24,437 bases of DNA from Heterostelium multicystogenum (GCA_003667245.1 RCNN01000422.1:1-24437); one strand, 5' to 3'. Positions 7,459 through 18,104 are shown, counted from the first letter of the stretch. Numbers and translations are program-made. Notes: a model not told the origin generated them from the sequence alone.

Positions 7459-10400
7459 TCACACGAATTGAGTTTCGGCCTCCGGCGGCCATGCTCGACC
7501 CGTTGCTATATCCGGATGCCGCGGCTCGCCGTTAATTCGCCCTTTTTCGTCTCGGTATTCTTCAATTGCCAGTAAGCATTGTTTGGCCAACCGTGCGCGT
7601 GCATCGTTGGCAGGCAACATTGCGAAAAGTCGTGCGCGAATCCCTTTAAAGGGGCAATCCAAACTCTTCAAAAGCGCCCCTCCATTGCTCCGAGGGCCGC
7701 CGGGAAATAGCTAGGTTTCTTAACGCCCTACCCAGATGTTGAAAAGGATGAGGGGCTTGGACATTACCTTCAAAAAGCGCCATGAAGTTATCCTCACCAG
7801 GTAAATCATCCATTGCCATTTCAAGAACACGGCGAGTGTTTCCGGGGGGCAGTGCAAGGTAGCGCTCGATCAGAATCCTATGGAAATCAGGGAGCGAAAT
7901 GGCAAGCCTCGTTAACTCAGACGATAGGTGGAAGCCATCCCATCCTGGGATTCGGCCCTCGCTAAGGTGCTCAAGCACCGCAACAGCCGCCTCCAGAGTG
8001 TTCAACTTCAACACCGCGCTTGTCCATTGGGAATCACCCAAAAATGCGGGGATGTCAGCGGCCAGACGTTCTAGCATGACAAACGCAGTATCGGCGGGGC
8101 TTTGGGGAATGGTCTCCAACAGACGCCGTAACGCGTATGGGCTGCGGTGCTGATCCGACAACATAAATATGGCATCGTGTACCCGTTCTGGACCGTCGGA
8201 AAAAGGGAACAGATCAATCCATCCCATCAACTCTCCACGATTTTCGTCAAGTCGCCATCTTTGTTCCTGGGCTTCGGAGAGTAGCGCCTGCACACCTTCC
8301 ATCAATATCGCAGAGGGAATAACTTCTCCGGCGCGAGCAGCATTTACCAATAAACGATGCTTACACGGTGTCGGCTGAGGAAGCGACAGAAGCAAATCTA
8401 TTTCTGGTCGCTTTGCTCCGTGCGGTAATGCAAGACCTACACCGACAAGTACGAGAGCATGCTTCTGCTCTGCGCCAGACTTTGAAGCAACTCCGAAATC
8501 CATCGCCACAGCAAAGATCGCCTCCGCAAAATCTGAAGTCACAGGGCGTTGCGTCACGCGCTCCGCTCTCCGAATCAGATGATGCGAATAATCGGTCGAC
8601 CGACTGAAGTTCGGTTTTTTTGAAGGGGAATGATCGGCCAGCCAGATATCCAGCAACGCCCCTGCTGCCTCCTTACCCCAACGTAAGTCACTCAAGCCTC
8701 GAATAAGGACTGCGACGGCGGGTGCATCATGCATAGCTGCCAAGGCCCGGGAGTACGTCAACGAATGCCCCGCTGGGATCACACCTCCACGTCCCCCAGC
8801 TTGAAGCCAACCAGAACGTTCAATCTCATATTCCACCAAGTCACGCTCAATGAGATTAAGCAATGGTTCCGCCAGCGCTGCATCCGCAACTCTTTCAGCG
8901 GCTCGAGCCACCTCGGAAGCAAACATTACGGGGTAGCTGAGGCGTAGCTTGTAATGTGTCCATCCAAGTGCCAACGACGAGAGACAAATTCGAGCGATGT
9001 TCATCGTCAAACGGAGGCTTCGTATCGCCACCGCCATGACGGGCTAGGACGTCAGCTAGCAAAGCCGATGCGACGATAGTTAGCTTCCTCGGATTTGGAC
9101 ACAAGCACCTGCGCGAAGACGTTTTTGCCGTGTACTGGATAGCGCGTCTACCAATCGATTGTAGGCTTTCGACAATGGCTCATCGTATCGACCGAGAAGA
9201 GCCTCTAGTTGACTATCTATCACAAACAACTGGTCGAAGAGCACAGCGATGGTGACCGGGCCAATGACAGCCGCCGCAGCATTTAAACGGCGCCCCGAGG
9301 TGAGCGGGTCGAAAGCAGCCTCAGCGACTGGTCCTGTATCAATCAGTGGCGTCTCATTGAGATAGTCTTCTATGTGATAGGGAAGTGGTAAATCCGCGGT
9401 GATTCTGGCAACGAGCCCAGCAGCAACGGCGAGCGGATATTTTGAGAATGAGGTCATCACTGCTTGTTCGATCCGGCTGCCATTGGGCTCGAACTCGACC
9501 GCCCCTATAAGCTGCGTAATTTGGAACTCCGTATCCTCTGGGCGCTCTTGCAAGATCCAGTCAAGCAATTGCCCTGGCGTAGCGTCAGCATTGCGTGCCG
9601 TTCCGCGCTGAGTCATAAGACGAGCATTAAGCTCCACATCAGTGAGATGATCAGGGAAACCCGCGTGCGCTATTACTTCCCAAACCGGCGTCCGAAGCAG
9701 TCTCTAGAATTAGGTTCACATGGCGGTCAGCTCGGCGGAACGCCAGTGCAGTTACGACGGCGGCAACTACGTCCGGATCAGGATCGGAAGCAGCCAGTTC
9801 AACCGCTAGTTCTAAGCCATCGAATCCACTATTGCGTGCGATCTCAGGGAAAGCTATTAGTCGCTGGGCCGTAGGCATCTCACCCAAATGGATCGCACAA
9901 TCGACTCCGAGGACACTGGGGTGAAAACGATCAATTAATCCGAATAGGCCGAACTGAGTTTGACGTTCTGTGCTTGACACAAACGGCCAAATTGCTTGCA
10001 CGAAATCGGGTTTGCCAGAGGCAACCATAAATCTCACAGCTCTATCAAGTTCTCCCGGACGATGCCAGCACTCAATAAAAGCAAGAACTCCATCGCGCAC
10101 CTTCCGCCATACCAAATCATCGGCTCTCTCGAGCATTACCGCAGCCAAAACCGGGTCAATTTTAAGCGCCTCATTAATCGCAACTGCGACTGACCACACG
10201 CCTTTTTCGCCTTCACGTGAAACTCTGTCGCATGCGAAGAGGACCGAATCCTCCCAGCTCGGCCAATTGAGCATTTGTTCGCGCAGCACGCTGAGCGCAT
10301 CCGCATCCCCTGCTGACGCCTCAAGCATGACACGTTCTACTTCCAAAGACGCATACCAGTCTTGGAACAACTGATGTTGGAAACTCACTGCTCCGTCGAT

Positions 10401-11845
10401 GCCAGTCGAGCGAACCAGCAAGTGCGCGGCAACTAACCCATCAACAATCGCACGGGGTTGCGGTGCTGAGCCAATTTGTCCCCCTGCAATAAGACAATTC
10501 GTGACATCTGAAATGATGCGGTTAGCGCCGGTGTCGGCGACTATAGTATTCGCGCCACGGATTGCTTCGACCGCAAGCCCAATCAAAAAGGCTTTATGCT
10601 GACCAACAGCATCTCTCTGCAAGCGTTCGACTTTCTCAGGTGCGCTCTCATTTTGCTGCACAAACATGCGCAACACCGCTTCCTTCGTCACCGGGAATTC
10701 CGCACCTGTGGGCAACGTCAGTAAAGCATTTAAATAAAGTGGATTGCTCACTAACTCGCGCACTCCACGCGTTCGCCATGCCCTATCCACAAAACCAACG
10801 CCCTCATCCCCCCTCACCGCTTGCGCGATCTCTAGCTGTTGCTCATCGGAAAGGGGATCGATCACGATAATCGACCGAATGTCCGGTAGAGCCTGACGTC
10901 GTGAGCTGATGACAATGCCGAGTTGCGGGTAGTCGCGCTGTAACGCCGTCAGGTCACGAGTTGCTCGCAACCGAGCATCGGCTGGTAGTTCATTCCAGCC
11001 ATCCAACAGCAGAGCAAGATTCCCGTGGTAGGCCAGCTGCATCAAGTGTTCTCGCCGGATGCCATAGAAAGCGCTACGACGCAGGACGAAATCAAAAAAA
11101 TCTTCCAGTCGGTCAGACCACTCACCGAGGGGGACAAGCATAGGAATCAAACCTTCCTGATTACCCATGCATTCTGCCAGCTGTAAAAGTGTGGTCGATT
11201 TCCCGGTGCCGCCTACCGCGACAACGCCAACTGGCTCAGCAAGCGAAACAAGTCGTGCAAAGCTCTCAAACGTCACTGGGGGTGTGGAACTACCTTCAAG
11301 TCTTAGCGTTAGCGCAATGGTTCGCGCGGGTTGACCGGGTGCAGCACGGAAACCTTGAATGTCTCTTAGTGTCGCCGCACGAAGTCGTCCTCCGACAGCA
11401 TCGATCGCTTCAACGGTTGGAAGGTTGAGCCCCGAAGGAAATCCTGGTCTGCATCATCGAGCAGTTCAGCAGGCCTAATAGAACCTAGCTGTTCGCCACC
11501 GGCGATCGCACCCAACGCCCTTTGTATTGCCGTGTCTTTCCATTCTTGCAGCAGTGCGACCGTAAAGCGCGAATCGTCGGAATCGATGAGTTTTGAACAG
11601 CTTTGGCACATCCAGATACCATTCATGGGGCTGCTGCGCTCGGCGGAACTCATGTTGGGGTCGTAACGCTTTCCTCCGGGTGCCGCTGCTGCTATGTGCG
11701 CACCGACACCGATGTTGACCGTCCCTTCTTCAGCTAATGCTGGGCCGGAAGTCGAGCGCATACAGGATGGATTCGAGCAGTGATAGCCCACACGAGCGGC
11801 AAGATTACGAATGGTTTGGGCTCGGAAATCGTCGCGCATAGACAT
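7459..11845 (-). pseudogene. HNH-NACHT (STAND-type) defence protein, broken by about five frameshifts
   Basis: Five minus-strand open stretches form one gene of about 1,460 codons. The first, from ATG 11845, has an HNH-like domain with two cysteine pairs (CSNPSC and MCQSCSKLIDSD), VNIGVGAHIAAAAPGGKRYD and ERSSPMNGIW, the usual N-terminal nuclease-like module of such proteins. After a one-base shift near 11370 the NACHT domain follows: Walker A VAVGGTGKSTTLLQLAE, Walker B LALLLDGWNELP, and sensor-like IVISSRRQALPD. The long helical C-terminal part, probably HEAT-like repeats acting as a sensor, continues across shifts near 9660, 9085, 8970 and 7660. It ends RPWP-like (IATGRAWPPEAE). NACHT/STAND proteins sense phage components and activate an effector. 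The longest open piece (9651-11276) could still encode an isolated NTPase fragment. The start has no clear ribosome site. Confidence 0.8.
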
Positions 11846-11968
11846 TCAAAATTCTGTAGTGAAAATTTACAGCTCTACCAAATGTGATATAGCCAACGGT
11901 CTTGAGACTTACAAACTCAGTGTGTTCCCAGTTGCATTCAGTTTTCAACGAGTAGAGTGAAACACTAA

Positions 11969-11980
11969 AATTGGCCAATT
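11969..11980. promoter_or_regulatory. 12-bp perfect palindrome, possible operator
   Basis: AATTGGCCAATT is its own reverse complement. It lies 124 bases upstream of the HNH-NACHT start and 172 before the divergent gene. A regulator site is possible; no regulator is encoded next to it. Confidence 0.3.
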
Positions 11981-12006
11981 GGAGTCGTTCCCAATGGACT
12001 GCAATC

Positions 12007-12020
12007 GGCCATTAACTGAC
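12007..12020 (+). repeat. GGCCAAAAGCGG motif, degenerate copy
   Basis: GGCCATTAACTGAC matches GGCCAAAAGCGGAC at 10 of 14 positions and is preceded by CTGCAATC. It falls between the HNH-NACHT gene and the next module. Weak on its own; noted because of its place in the pattern. Confidence 0.3.
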
Positions 12021-12151
12021 GAGCTGCGGGCCAGTGGCAGTTAATCCAGGTCTAGTACTCCGCGCGTTCGAACTCGTTCGATGGGGACCATCGTCCACTC
12101 GTAAGGGTCGCGAATGTATATTTAGGGGCCCTTATCATCTACTCGGAAATA

Positions 12152-13210
12152 ATGATGGTTGACCAAGAATACGACGAGATGATTGCCCGTTATTTCACGG
12201 AAATGGAAAAGCAGTCCCGCAAACGGCTTGCCGAAGCAAATGACCTGATTTCGAAGTTCACGGCTTTAGCCGCATCCAAAGGCGTAATCCTCGGTGCGGA
12301 GTCATTCGAGTACATCCAGACCATCGGCATCGTTGCCAAGGCGCAGGGCATCGCAAGGACGCTATTGGGGCCAATCAGGGCCGAGCGCGATGGACTGCTG
12401 CCATTTAACGAGATCGCAAACCGACTCCCTCCTAGCCTCCATCACGAAGGATGTTTTGCCGGCCCCGACTTTATTTTGATGGCCCACCCTTGTTACCGGC
12501 GAGGAATGCACCCAGTCAACAACTGGGCCCCGAGGTTCGTAGATCTGTTCTGGCGATTCGACGGTCCCGGCATAGAAAAATACATTGCCCTCGACGAAGA
12601 CCGGGTCCGGGTCGACGTCGGCGGGTTAGGCTATTTCGAGGCCGACACCTGGTATGGCGCTCCATTCGGCGAGGACATAAGAAACATCAAAACCGGAATC
12701 GCCAAGCTGCGCCCGCCACTGGATCTGGACGCTCGGAATATCTCTTTCTTCTTCGCCGACGCGTACTGTCTAGACATCAAGTGGAGCGAGTTAAATGGCA
12801 TCAAGTCGTTCCAGGCCTTGGAAATGAAGACAGAGGACATTCAGATTGAGGTCGGCGGGCAATACTTCTTCCCCGCCCGCTACTTGCACGCCGAGTTCGA
12901 TCTCGCTGCCAACTGTTTCAGGCACTTTGACGGCGCGATCCAGCTTTTCACGAAAGAAGAATATTTCCAGCGGCGGGATTCCGACTTCAACATGACGATG
13001 AAGAACCCTGCACACATCAAAGCCAGATCGAGCAAGCTCTTCAAGATCAATGGCCCGCTGAAAACGGAAGACTGGGTCGATCTATGCTGCCACTTCTATA
13101 CAGCCAACCCCCTTACCTTCGAGTACTTCAGCGGTGAATATCCGAAGCACGTCACTGAGACTCTCGAAAGGATCAGGGGCCAAGCATCGAAACTCGCTGG
13201 CGAGACCTAA
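12152..13210 (+). CDS. hypothetical protein, 352 aa
   Basis: I do not recognise this protein. It is an intact open frame, unusual here. The N-terminal 75 residues are charged and helical (EYDEMIARYFTEMEKQSRKR), possibly coiled-coil. The rest is mixed with many aromatic residues (FVDLFWRFDGPG, ISFFFADAYCLDIKW, QYFFPARYLHAEFD), suggesting a soluble alpha/beta domain. No signal peptide, membrane segment or nucleotide-binding motif is visible. Two ATGs compete: 12152 and 12155. A weak GGA at 12145-12147 favours the second by spacing. It is divergent from the HNH-NACHT gene and followed 106 bases later by the dead recombinase. A defence-related role is possible from context only. Confidence 0.75.
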   Translation: MMVDQEYDEMIARYFTEMEKQSRKRLAEANDLISKFTALAASKGVILGAESFEYIQTIGIVAKAQGIARTLLGPIRAERDGLLPFNEIANRLPPSLHHEGCFAGPDFILMAHPCYRRGMHPVNNWAPRFVDLFWRFDGPGIEKYIALDEDRVRVDVGGLGYFEADTWYGAPFGEDIRNIKTGIAKLRPPLDLDARNISFFFADAYCLDIKWSELNGIKSFQALEMKTEDIQIEVGGQYFFPARYLHAEFDLAANCFRHFDGAIQLFTKEEYFQRRDSDFNMTMKNPAHIKARSSKLFKINGPLKTEDWVDLCCHFYTANPLTFEYFSGEYPKHVTETLERIRGQASKLAGET

Positions 13211-13316
13211 CATCGCTGCTGGGTGGGTTTGTGAAGGGTAAGCTTTGGGTCAGATAGCGACTTCCAGCCATTGTGACTGATCCACCCTTGTCATCCCTCA
13301 ACGTGGAGGGCGAGCC

Positions 13317-13936
13317 ATGAACACCATAGCTAAATGCAGCCATCAGCCTTGGAACAAGGAAAAGCTTGTCGGGCAGAAAGCCCCGCTCCGAATCAGAGAT
13401 ATCTGGGCCATACGGGTCAGATTCTAGCTCGCGGAGAAGACACGTGATTTGGCGCTGTTCAACTTGGCCATCGATAGCAAATTGCATGCCCGTGACTTAA
13501 CCAAACTGCGAGTCCGAGACATACCCATGGGGAGCATGTATTGTCACAGGCCATCGTGATGCAACAGAAAACTCAGCATCCAGTGTAATTTGAAATCACT
13601 TAGCAAACCCGAACGGTTCTTGAGGCTTGGATGCATCAGGCCCGTCTCCGCAGCGAGGACTTCTTGTTCCCGACCCGGTTGCACGACTCAGACCATCTCT
13701 CCACCAGACAATACGCTCGAATAGTCAAAGCGTGGGTGACAGCCATTGGCCTTGACCCAGCTATGTACGGTCCTCACACGCTACGGAGAACTAAGGCATC
13801 GCTAATCTATCGCAGGACAAAGAACCTGAGAGCTGTCCAACTCCTGCTTGGTCATACAAAGCTTGAAAGCACCGTCAGATACCTGGGAATCGAGGTCGAT
13901 GATGCCCTGGAAATGGCAGAGCAGACAGAAGTTTGA
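13317..13936 (+). pseudogene. tyrosine recombinase (phage-integrase family), inactivated
   Basis: The start ATG 13317 follows GGAGG with 7-base spacing. The frame reads PWNKEKLVGQKAPLRIRDIW and then an in-frame TAG at about 13425 where a CAG is expected. It continues as KTRDLALFNLAIDSKLHARD, shifts frame near 13530, and meets TAA and TAG codons near 13587-13602 (expected Gln and Glu). The C-terminal part is open from about 13605: HTLRRTKASLIYRRTKN and LLLGHTKLESTVRYLGI, holding the H-x-x-R, the G-H and the Tyr of the active site. The first catalytic Arg, expected in KLRACDL-like sequence, is His here (KLHARDL). Length would be about 206 aa, a short recombinase type I know from pseudomonads. 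Three stop mutations plus one indel show genuine decay, not just homopolymer error. Confidence 0.85.
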
Positions 13937-13963
13937 CCATCACTGCGACGGTCGATGCTATCC

Positions 13964-13977
13964 GGCCAAAAGCGGAC
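13964..13977 (+). repeat. GGCCAAAAGCGGAC intermodule motif, copy 2
   Basis: Located 28 bases after the recombinase stop codon, in the sequence CTATCCGGCCAAAAGCGGAC. Identical over 14 bases to the copy at 17508. The remaining 13978-14175 holds no gene that I can see. Confidence 0.65.
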
Positions 13978-14175
13978 TTTCTCTGATGCACGCTAACATC
14001 TCAAAGTAGCCTCTACCTCAGCCCAGTATGGACTGAAAAGTAATCAGAGCGATTATTCGAGCGTCCTCGTCCCCCTTGTGCAGCATTTACGGCCCGGTCA
14101 TATCGTCGTGCGATAACATCACCTTTCTGCGGCTGCTACCGCTGACTGTCTGAACACGGCAATTGAGCGGCAGAC

Positions 14176-15998
14176 ATGGCATTTATTGATGGTCAAAGCA
14201 TGCTGAAAAAGACGATTGATTGGGATCTAGTAAGAACACGAGCCAAGCTGGTTGAGCTCATGGAGCCAGGCGTACTGGGTTTTTACAACAGCGTCGAGAT
14301 CACCGAAATTCTAGGCTTTGAGGACAAAAAAATCTTCAATGTGCTAACACTCGCCGTAGCGGAGCCGGGCGAAGCACCGAGTGAAATTGATTGGAACGCT
14401 GTTCGTTTGAACCAAGAGCGGATTCAGCTCCCCAAAGTCAGCTGCTCGTTCGGCGTTATGCGATATCGACTTTCTGTTTCCGCTTTCTTAAGAAAGTTCG
14501 CAGAGTGTGAGGTGGGTGGTCACTGGAAGACATCACCCGCTGATATCAAGTTCGGCGCTCTTGCCGCCACTCCGCCTCAGTTCATCCCCCCGATGCAGAC
14601 CAACCAACCCCTTGGAACGGTGTTCTAAAGAACAACTTCTTCGAAGGCTCCCATACGCTGGAGCTGTTTGATACGACTAAGGAGCATCTCAGATTCCTGC
14701 TCGAGGACACCCGCCGACTGACTCAGCTTGCGAACGTCGTAGGGCAAATAGTGCCGATAAAACTGGACGGTATGTCTGATCGTCTCGGAAATATCATCAT
14801 CCAGCTACCCGTGACAGTGTTTTCTACTGTCGTTCGTAACTCCCCCAGCGGAGAGCATCGGCTAGGCATCGCCTGGCACCCCGACGTTACTCCCAGACAG
14901 GTCCAGATCACCGCCGAAATTCTAGACGACGCAGCCTTAAGTAGTTTTTGATTCGGCAGTCATCACTACCGGCGAAGCGACCCTTGAGCTCAACGCTCGC
15001 GGGGGCGGTGGACGAATACGTATTTGGGACTTGGAAAAACGGGTCCTTTTATGCGCCACACCAGCGATGAGGTTTTTCACGTCTCTCCGGATGTCGACGA
15101 GGATCGTTGGCGAAGGAGCCAGCGCCAAAAATCGCAAGTTTCGGTTCACTGATTTTGATGGAAATGAATGCCAAAAAACGATTTGCCTGAAAGAACCGTC
15201 TGAACTAGGGCGGCTCATTGGGAGCCCTCCCGAAAGACCGCGGGAGCCCTGGGTTGCGCAACGAGTGTTCCGCGATTCCATCTCAAGCCTAAGGGCACGC
15301 AAGGAGTTCGTGCAATACGGCCTTGACGCAGATCCAAACCCACCACATGCGCCTGAGACATCATCAGACGTTCAGGCTGCTGGTATTGGCCAAGAAGGGC
15401 CGCCAGTTTACGTCCCGCCGAAGCACAAAAGAAAGACAGCCGCACTTGAGGACCTGCACGAGCTTATTTGCGAACATGGTGATGAAGGTGTGTGGTTGTG
15501 GGATCCCTACCTCAATGCGGATGACGTGCTACGCACACTTTTCTATTGCCCACATTATGGCGTTCGACTTCTTGCCTTGACTGCCGGTAAGACTATCAGT
15601 GACTCCACAAAAACTGGGGAGGTCCCTAAACCGACTAATGACCGGGAAAGTCGAATAAAGGCACGTAAGAAAGCAAAACACTTGAAACGTTTGCAAGCTG
15701 AAAAGCTGGAGTCGGCGAAAGGCAACTGTCTTGGACTTGAGCTTGAGTTTCGCATTCGCGAAGGAGGCGCAGGCTGGGCATTCCACGACCGCTTCATCAT
15801 TTTCCAAAGAACTCAGGGTTCCGCTTTGGTCTGGTCGCTGGGACCTCGATCAACAGCTTCGGTGCTGAACACCACATACTGCAGAAAGTCACGCACGGCG
15901 AAGCAATTGCACAGGCCTTCCAAGACTTGTGGGGACAGCTTCAAAAGGAAAAATACTTAATATGGAAAAGCGTGCCCGACACGGAGCGCACGGTATGA
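14176..15998 (+). pseudogene. VPA1262-like protein with PLD-like C-terminal motifs, frameshifted
   Basis: Three consecutive frames make one protein of about 605 codons. The first (from ATG 14176) contains VLGFYNSVEITEILGFEDKK. A shift near 14618 gives LKNNFFEGSHTLELFD, and one in a T-run near 14947 gives RIRIWDLEKRVLL. The C-terminal part has ELICEHGDEGVWLWDPYLNA, LLALTAG, GLELEFRIREG and FHDRFIIF, then after a shift near 15840 SLGTSINSFGAEHHILQKV. The HDRF and G-T-S-I-N-S-F-G signature suggests a phospholipase-D-like fold. It resembles proteins named VPA1262 family; I know of no established activity. Its stop overlaps the next start as ATGA, so the two were translated together. With repair at three sites the whole frame is coherent. 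Confidence 0.6.
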
Positions 15999-17371
15999 AA
16001 GAACAGTCGTTACAACTTATTAATATGCCCGAGGCTGTTTCCACCGCATTAGGGGACAGCCAAGTGACGCTCCTCGCTGCTAGCCCAAGTGAGGTAAAGG
16101 CCTTCAATCGGGCGCTCAATCGACTTCTTTGGCACGGAACCGAGTCTGGCACTCCGGAAGAGCAGGCATTGCATCGAACTCATGCTCAACAATGGGCGCT
16201 TCGGCAACTTGAAGTGCTGTCCTTAGACCCTGACCAAAGCCTCAGTCCCCTTCGAATTGTCTTGACTACTCTGTACATTGCCTCACCCTCAGCCTCAGAG
16301 GCTGCGCAGATCGTTCCACAAGCGCTCTCGCACGCTAATTTCATAAAAGGTCTGGTCACCCTGGTGGAAGAATCGTCCCCGGATATCCGTATGATATCCC
16401 GGCACCAATCTCAGCAGGAGTTGCGCGACGCACTTCAAACAGCCGATCGCGATGCCAACTACCATCGGCTTCGACATTTGACACGTCATCAGGAAGCAGA
16501 TATCGCGCCGGATGCTTGCGTCGCGATCTTGCTGCTAACGGCATTTGCGCCTGCCGAAGTTTCGCGCCTAATTCAGGAAAAGCGAGATGTGCTTTTTTCG
16601 TTTGCAGTCCAACGTCTACTTGGATCGCAATCCGTTCAACTCGCATTGTCAGTCAACAACGTTACATTCAAATACTTCAGCGTTTGTTCCCTCGCTGATT
16701 GCCCAGCAGCACAGGTACCAGAAGCGACAGTGGCGGACATTGCCACGCTGCATGTTCAGGTCGCCCAGACCGAGAGGTGGCGAGGGTGGATCATGGACTT
16801 GGCTCGCTATCCACATGAAGACACGGTGACAGAGATGGCGCTCCCGATTGCGCTGGCCCAGCTAAACGCCATGCACTGGGCTGCCTTCATCGATGCTGTA
16901 GAGCTCTGGACACTACCCAGCACCGCTAACGCGGTTGCAAGGCTTCTCGTTCCTTTCATCCAGACGAAGGGGGTAGAGGATTCGAGGGAAATGTGGCGTC
17001 TTGCCTTCACGCGCTGGGATAATTGGGATTACGGCCATAAGGAACCTGGAACGGGCCTGACAGCACCTTCGACTTGCTCCTTCGACTTTCCAGTGGCCGT
17101 TTACTACGCAAGCCTTCCTGAGGGTGAGATAAAAGCTGAAATTGAGAAACTGCAGGTCGAAATTGCGTGCGTCGAGCAGACCTGGTTTCCAGCCAAGAGC
17201 TCGCTCTTGAATGAGCGAAATCGTCTTTCCTCTCGAGTACGCCTAGTGAAACACGCGCTAACACTGCTGCATCCACCCAGTGAAGGTCTTCATGCACTCC
17301 CTCCTGCCATAAATCCCGAGAGCGAATTCGCTGGCGTTCGTTACGAGTTTTATGACGCCCATGCACGTTAG
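15995..17371 (+). CDS. hypothetical protein, 458 aa, partner of VPA1262-like gene
   Basis: Intact frame starting at ATG 15995, which shares ATGA with the upstream stop; this start (MKEQSLQLINMPEA) is preferred over the longer in-frame extension. The protein is rich in Leu, Ala and Gln and predicted mainly helical (PEEQALHRTHAQQWALRQLE, LRIVLTTLYIASPSASEAAQ). It has a charged helical stretch near the end (GEIKAEIEKLQVEIACVEQT) that may be a coiled coil. No enzyme motif or membrane segment is seen. Overlap with the VPA1262-like gene suggests a two-component complex. It may be the truncated N-terminal part of a larger partner, since it ends without an obvious domain boundary. I do not recognise the family. 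Confidence 0.75.
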   Translation: MKEQSLQLINMPEAVSTALGDSQVTLLAASPSEVKAFNRALNRLLWHGTESGTPEEQALHRTHAQQWALRQLEVLSLDPDQSLSPLRIVLTTLYIASPSASEAAQIVPQALSHANFIKGLVTLVEESSPDIRMISRHQSQQELRDALQTADRDANYHRLRHLTRHQEADIAPDACVAILLLTAFAPAEVSRLIQEKRDVLFSFAVQRLLGSQSVQLALSVNNVTFKYFSVCSLADCPAAQVPEATVADIATLHVQVAQTERWRGWIMDLARYPHEDTVTEMALPIALAQLNAMHWAAFIDAVELWTLPSTANAVARLLVPFIQTKGVEDSREMWRLAFTRWDNWDYGHKEPGTGLTAPSTCSFDFPVAVYYASLPEGEIKAEIEKLQVEIACVEQTWFPAKSSLLNERNRLSSRVRLVKHALTLLHPPSEGLHALPPAINPESEFAGVRYEFYDAHAR

Positions 17372-17395
17372 CGTTTAACACCGGTAGCAACAGAA

Positions 17396-17412
17396 GTGCG
17401 GCTTCGCCGCAC
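17396..17412. other. perfect 7-bp hairpin
   Basis: GTGCGGC-TTC-GCCGCAC lies 24 bases after the stop of the 458-aa gene and is followed by six A. The A-run, rather than T-run, makes it a poor plus-strand terminator. On the minus strand the T-run precedes the hairpin. It may still stabilise the 3' end of the message. Confidence 0.4.
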
Positions 17413-17507
17413 AAAAAAGGTAACCACTTTGGCGAGCACGGTTTCGGTACCGGCGAAGCATATCCATGGGCTCGGTGGCGAGCCAGATGCCGTCAAGGGC
17501 GGCTATC

Positions 17508-17521
17508 GGCCAAAAGCGGAC
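17508..17521 (+). repeat. GGCCAAAAGCGGAC intermodule motif, copy 3
   Basis: Identical to 13964-13977 including the preceding CTATC context (GGCTATCGGCCAAAAGCGGA). It sits just past the 3' end of the minus-strand gene at 17532-18013 and past the 458-aa gene. Confidence 0.65.
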
Positions 17522-17531
17522 ATCCATGTGT

Positions 17532-18013
17532 CTAAAGTTGTCGCAAAGGATAGGCGCCGAGTTGTAACGGCTTGCTAAGCTTTGCCCGATCGTCTACCAA
17601 AGTGAAACTCTTGGTCATGATGGTATAAGAGCACCACGCCTCTGACTCTGGAAATACAACTAGATCATCCGAGGACGGATAGCAGAACTCCGGCCAGAAA
17701 GAGATGAACACCCCCATGTTGTGCGCAAGGCTGTCTCTGCATCCCAAGAAAGTGATATCGGCTGCTCTAGATGTGGCTGGAGTTGTTTCAGCCAATTGGA
17801 GCACACCTCCGACGCGGCCTCCTCTGCGTTGAATATTTCAGGACGTAGCTCGGTGCTCAAGCTGTGATTGCCCAAAAACTTTAGCGCTCGACTGTGCAGA
17901 TCCCTCGCCTCATCGGGCAACACTGCCTGCATCTGCACAAGGATTTCCGGCGGCAACACGGCATACGCTGGGTCTATCCAGCGCCACGCTAATTTATGAT
18001 CCTGGATACGCAT
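17532..18013 (-). pseudogene. small hypothetical protein with one frameshift
   Basis: From ATG 18013 the minus strand reads MRIQDHKLAWRWIDPAYAVL and VQMQAVLPDEARDLHSRALK, to SLSWDAETALRTTWG. A single-base loss in a run of five G near 17716 then moves it to VFISFWPEFCYPSSDDLVVF, ending PLRQL at 17532. About 160 aa in all. The composition (acidic, aromatic, no signal) would fit a small cytosolic protein such as an immunity protein, but I cannot name a family. It stands alone between two motif copies (17508 and 18105). Because only one homopolymer base is missing, it may be intact in reality. Confidence 0.5.
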
Positions 18014-18104
18014 TAACTGAATACCTAACTGTAGAGTGGCAACACAAGTGAAATTTATCGGCAGTGTGTTCTCGGTTATTAGTTAAGCACTTTCGTTCAT
18101 AGTC

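Larger units (their letters stand above)
11846..12151. other. 306-bp divergent intergenic region
   Basis: This lies between the minus-strand HNH-NACHT gene and the plus-strand gene at 12152. It holds the palindrome at 11969, the degenerate motif copy at 12007 and two GTTCGA repeats near 12067-12080. No coding signal is seen. Promoters for both genes should be here, but I cannot place -35/-10 boxes with confidence. Confidence 0.5.

Noticed and set aside
11360..11400. Programmed frameshift joining HNH and NACHT parts
   Set aside because: No slippery heptamer or pseudoknot is visible, and the same gene has four other shifts, so ordinary decay or sequencing error explains it better.
17396..17412. 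Rho-independent terminator for the 458-aa gene
   Set aside because: The hairpin is good but is followed by A rather than T on the plus strand, and on the minus strand the T-run comes before it.
17396..17578. 60-aa plus-strand open frame
   Set aside because: It spans the hairpin and a repeat motif and has no ribosome site or coding character.
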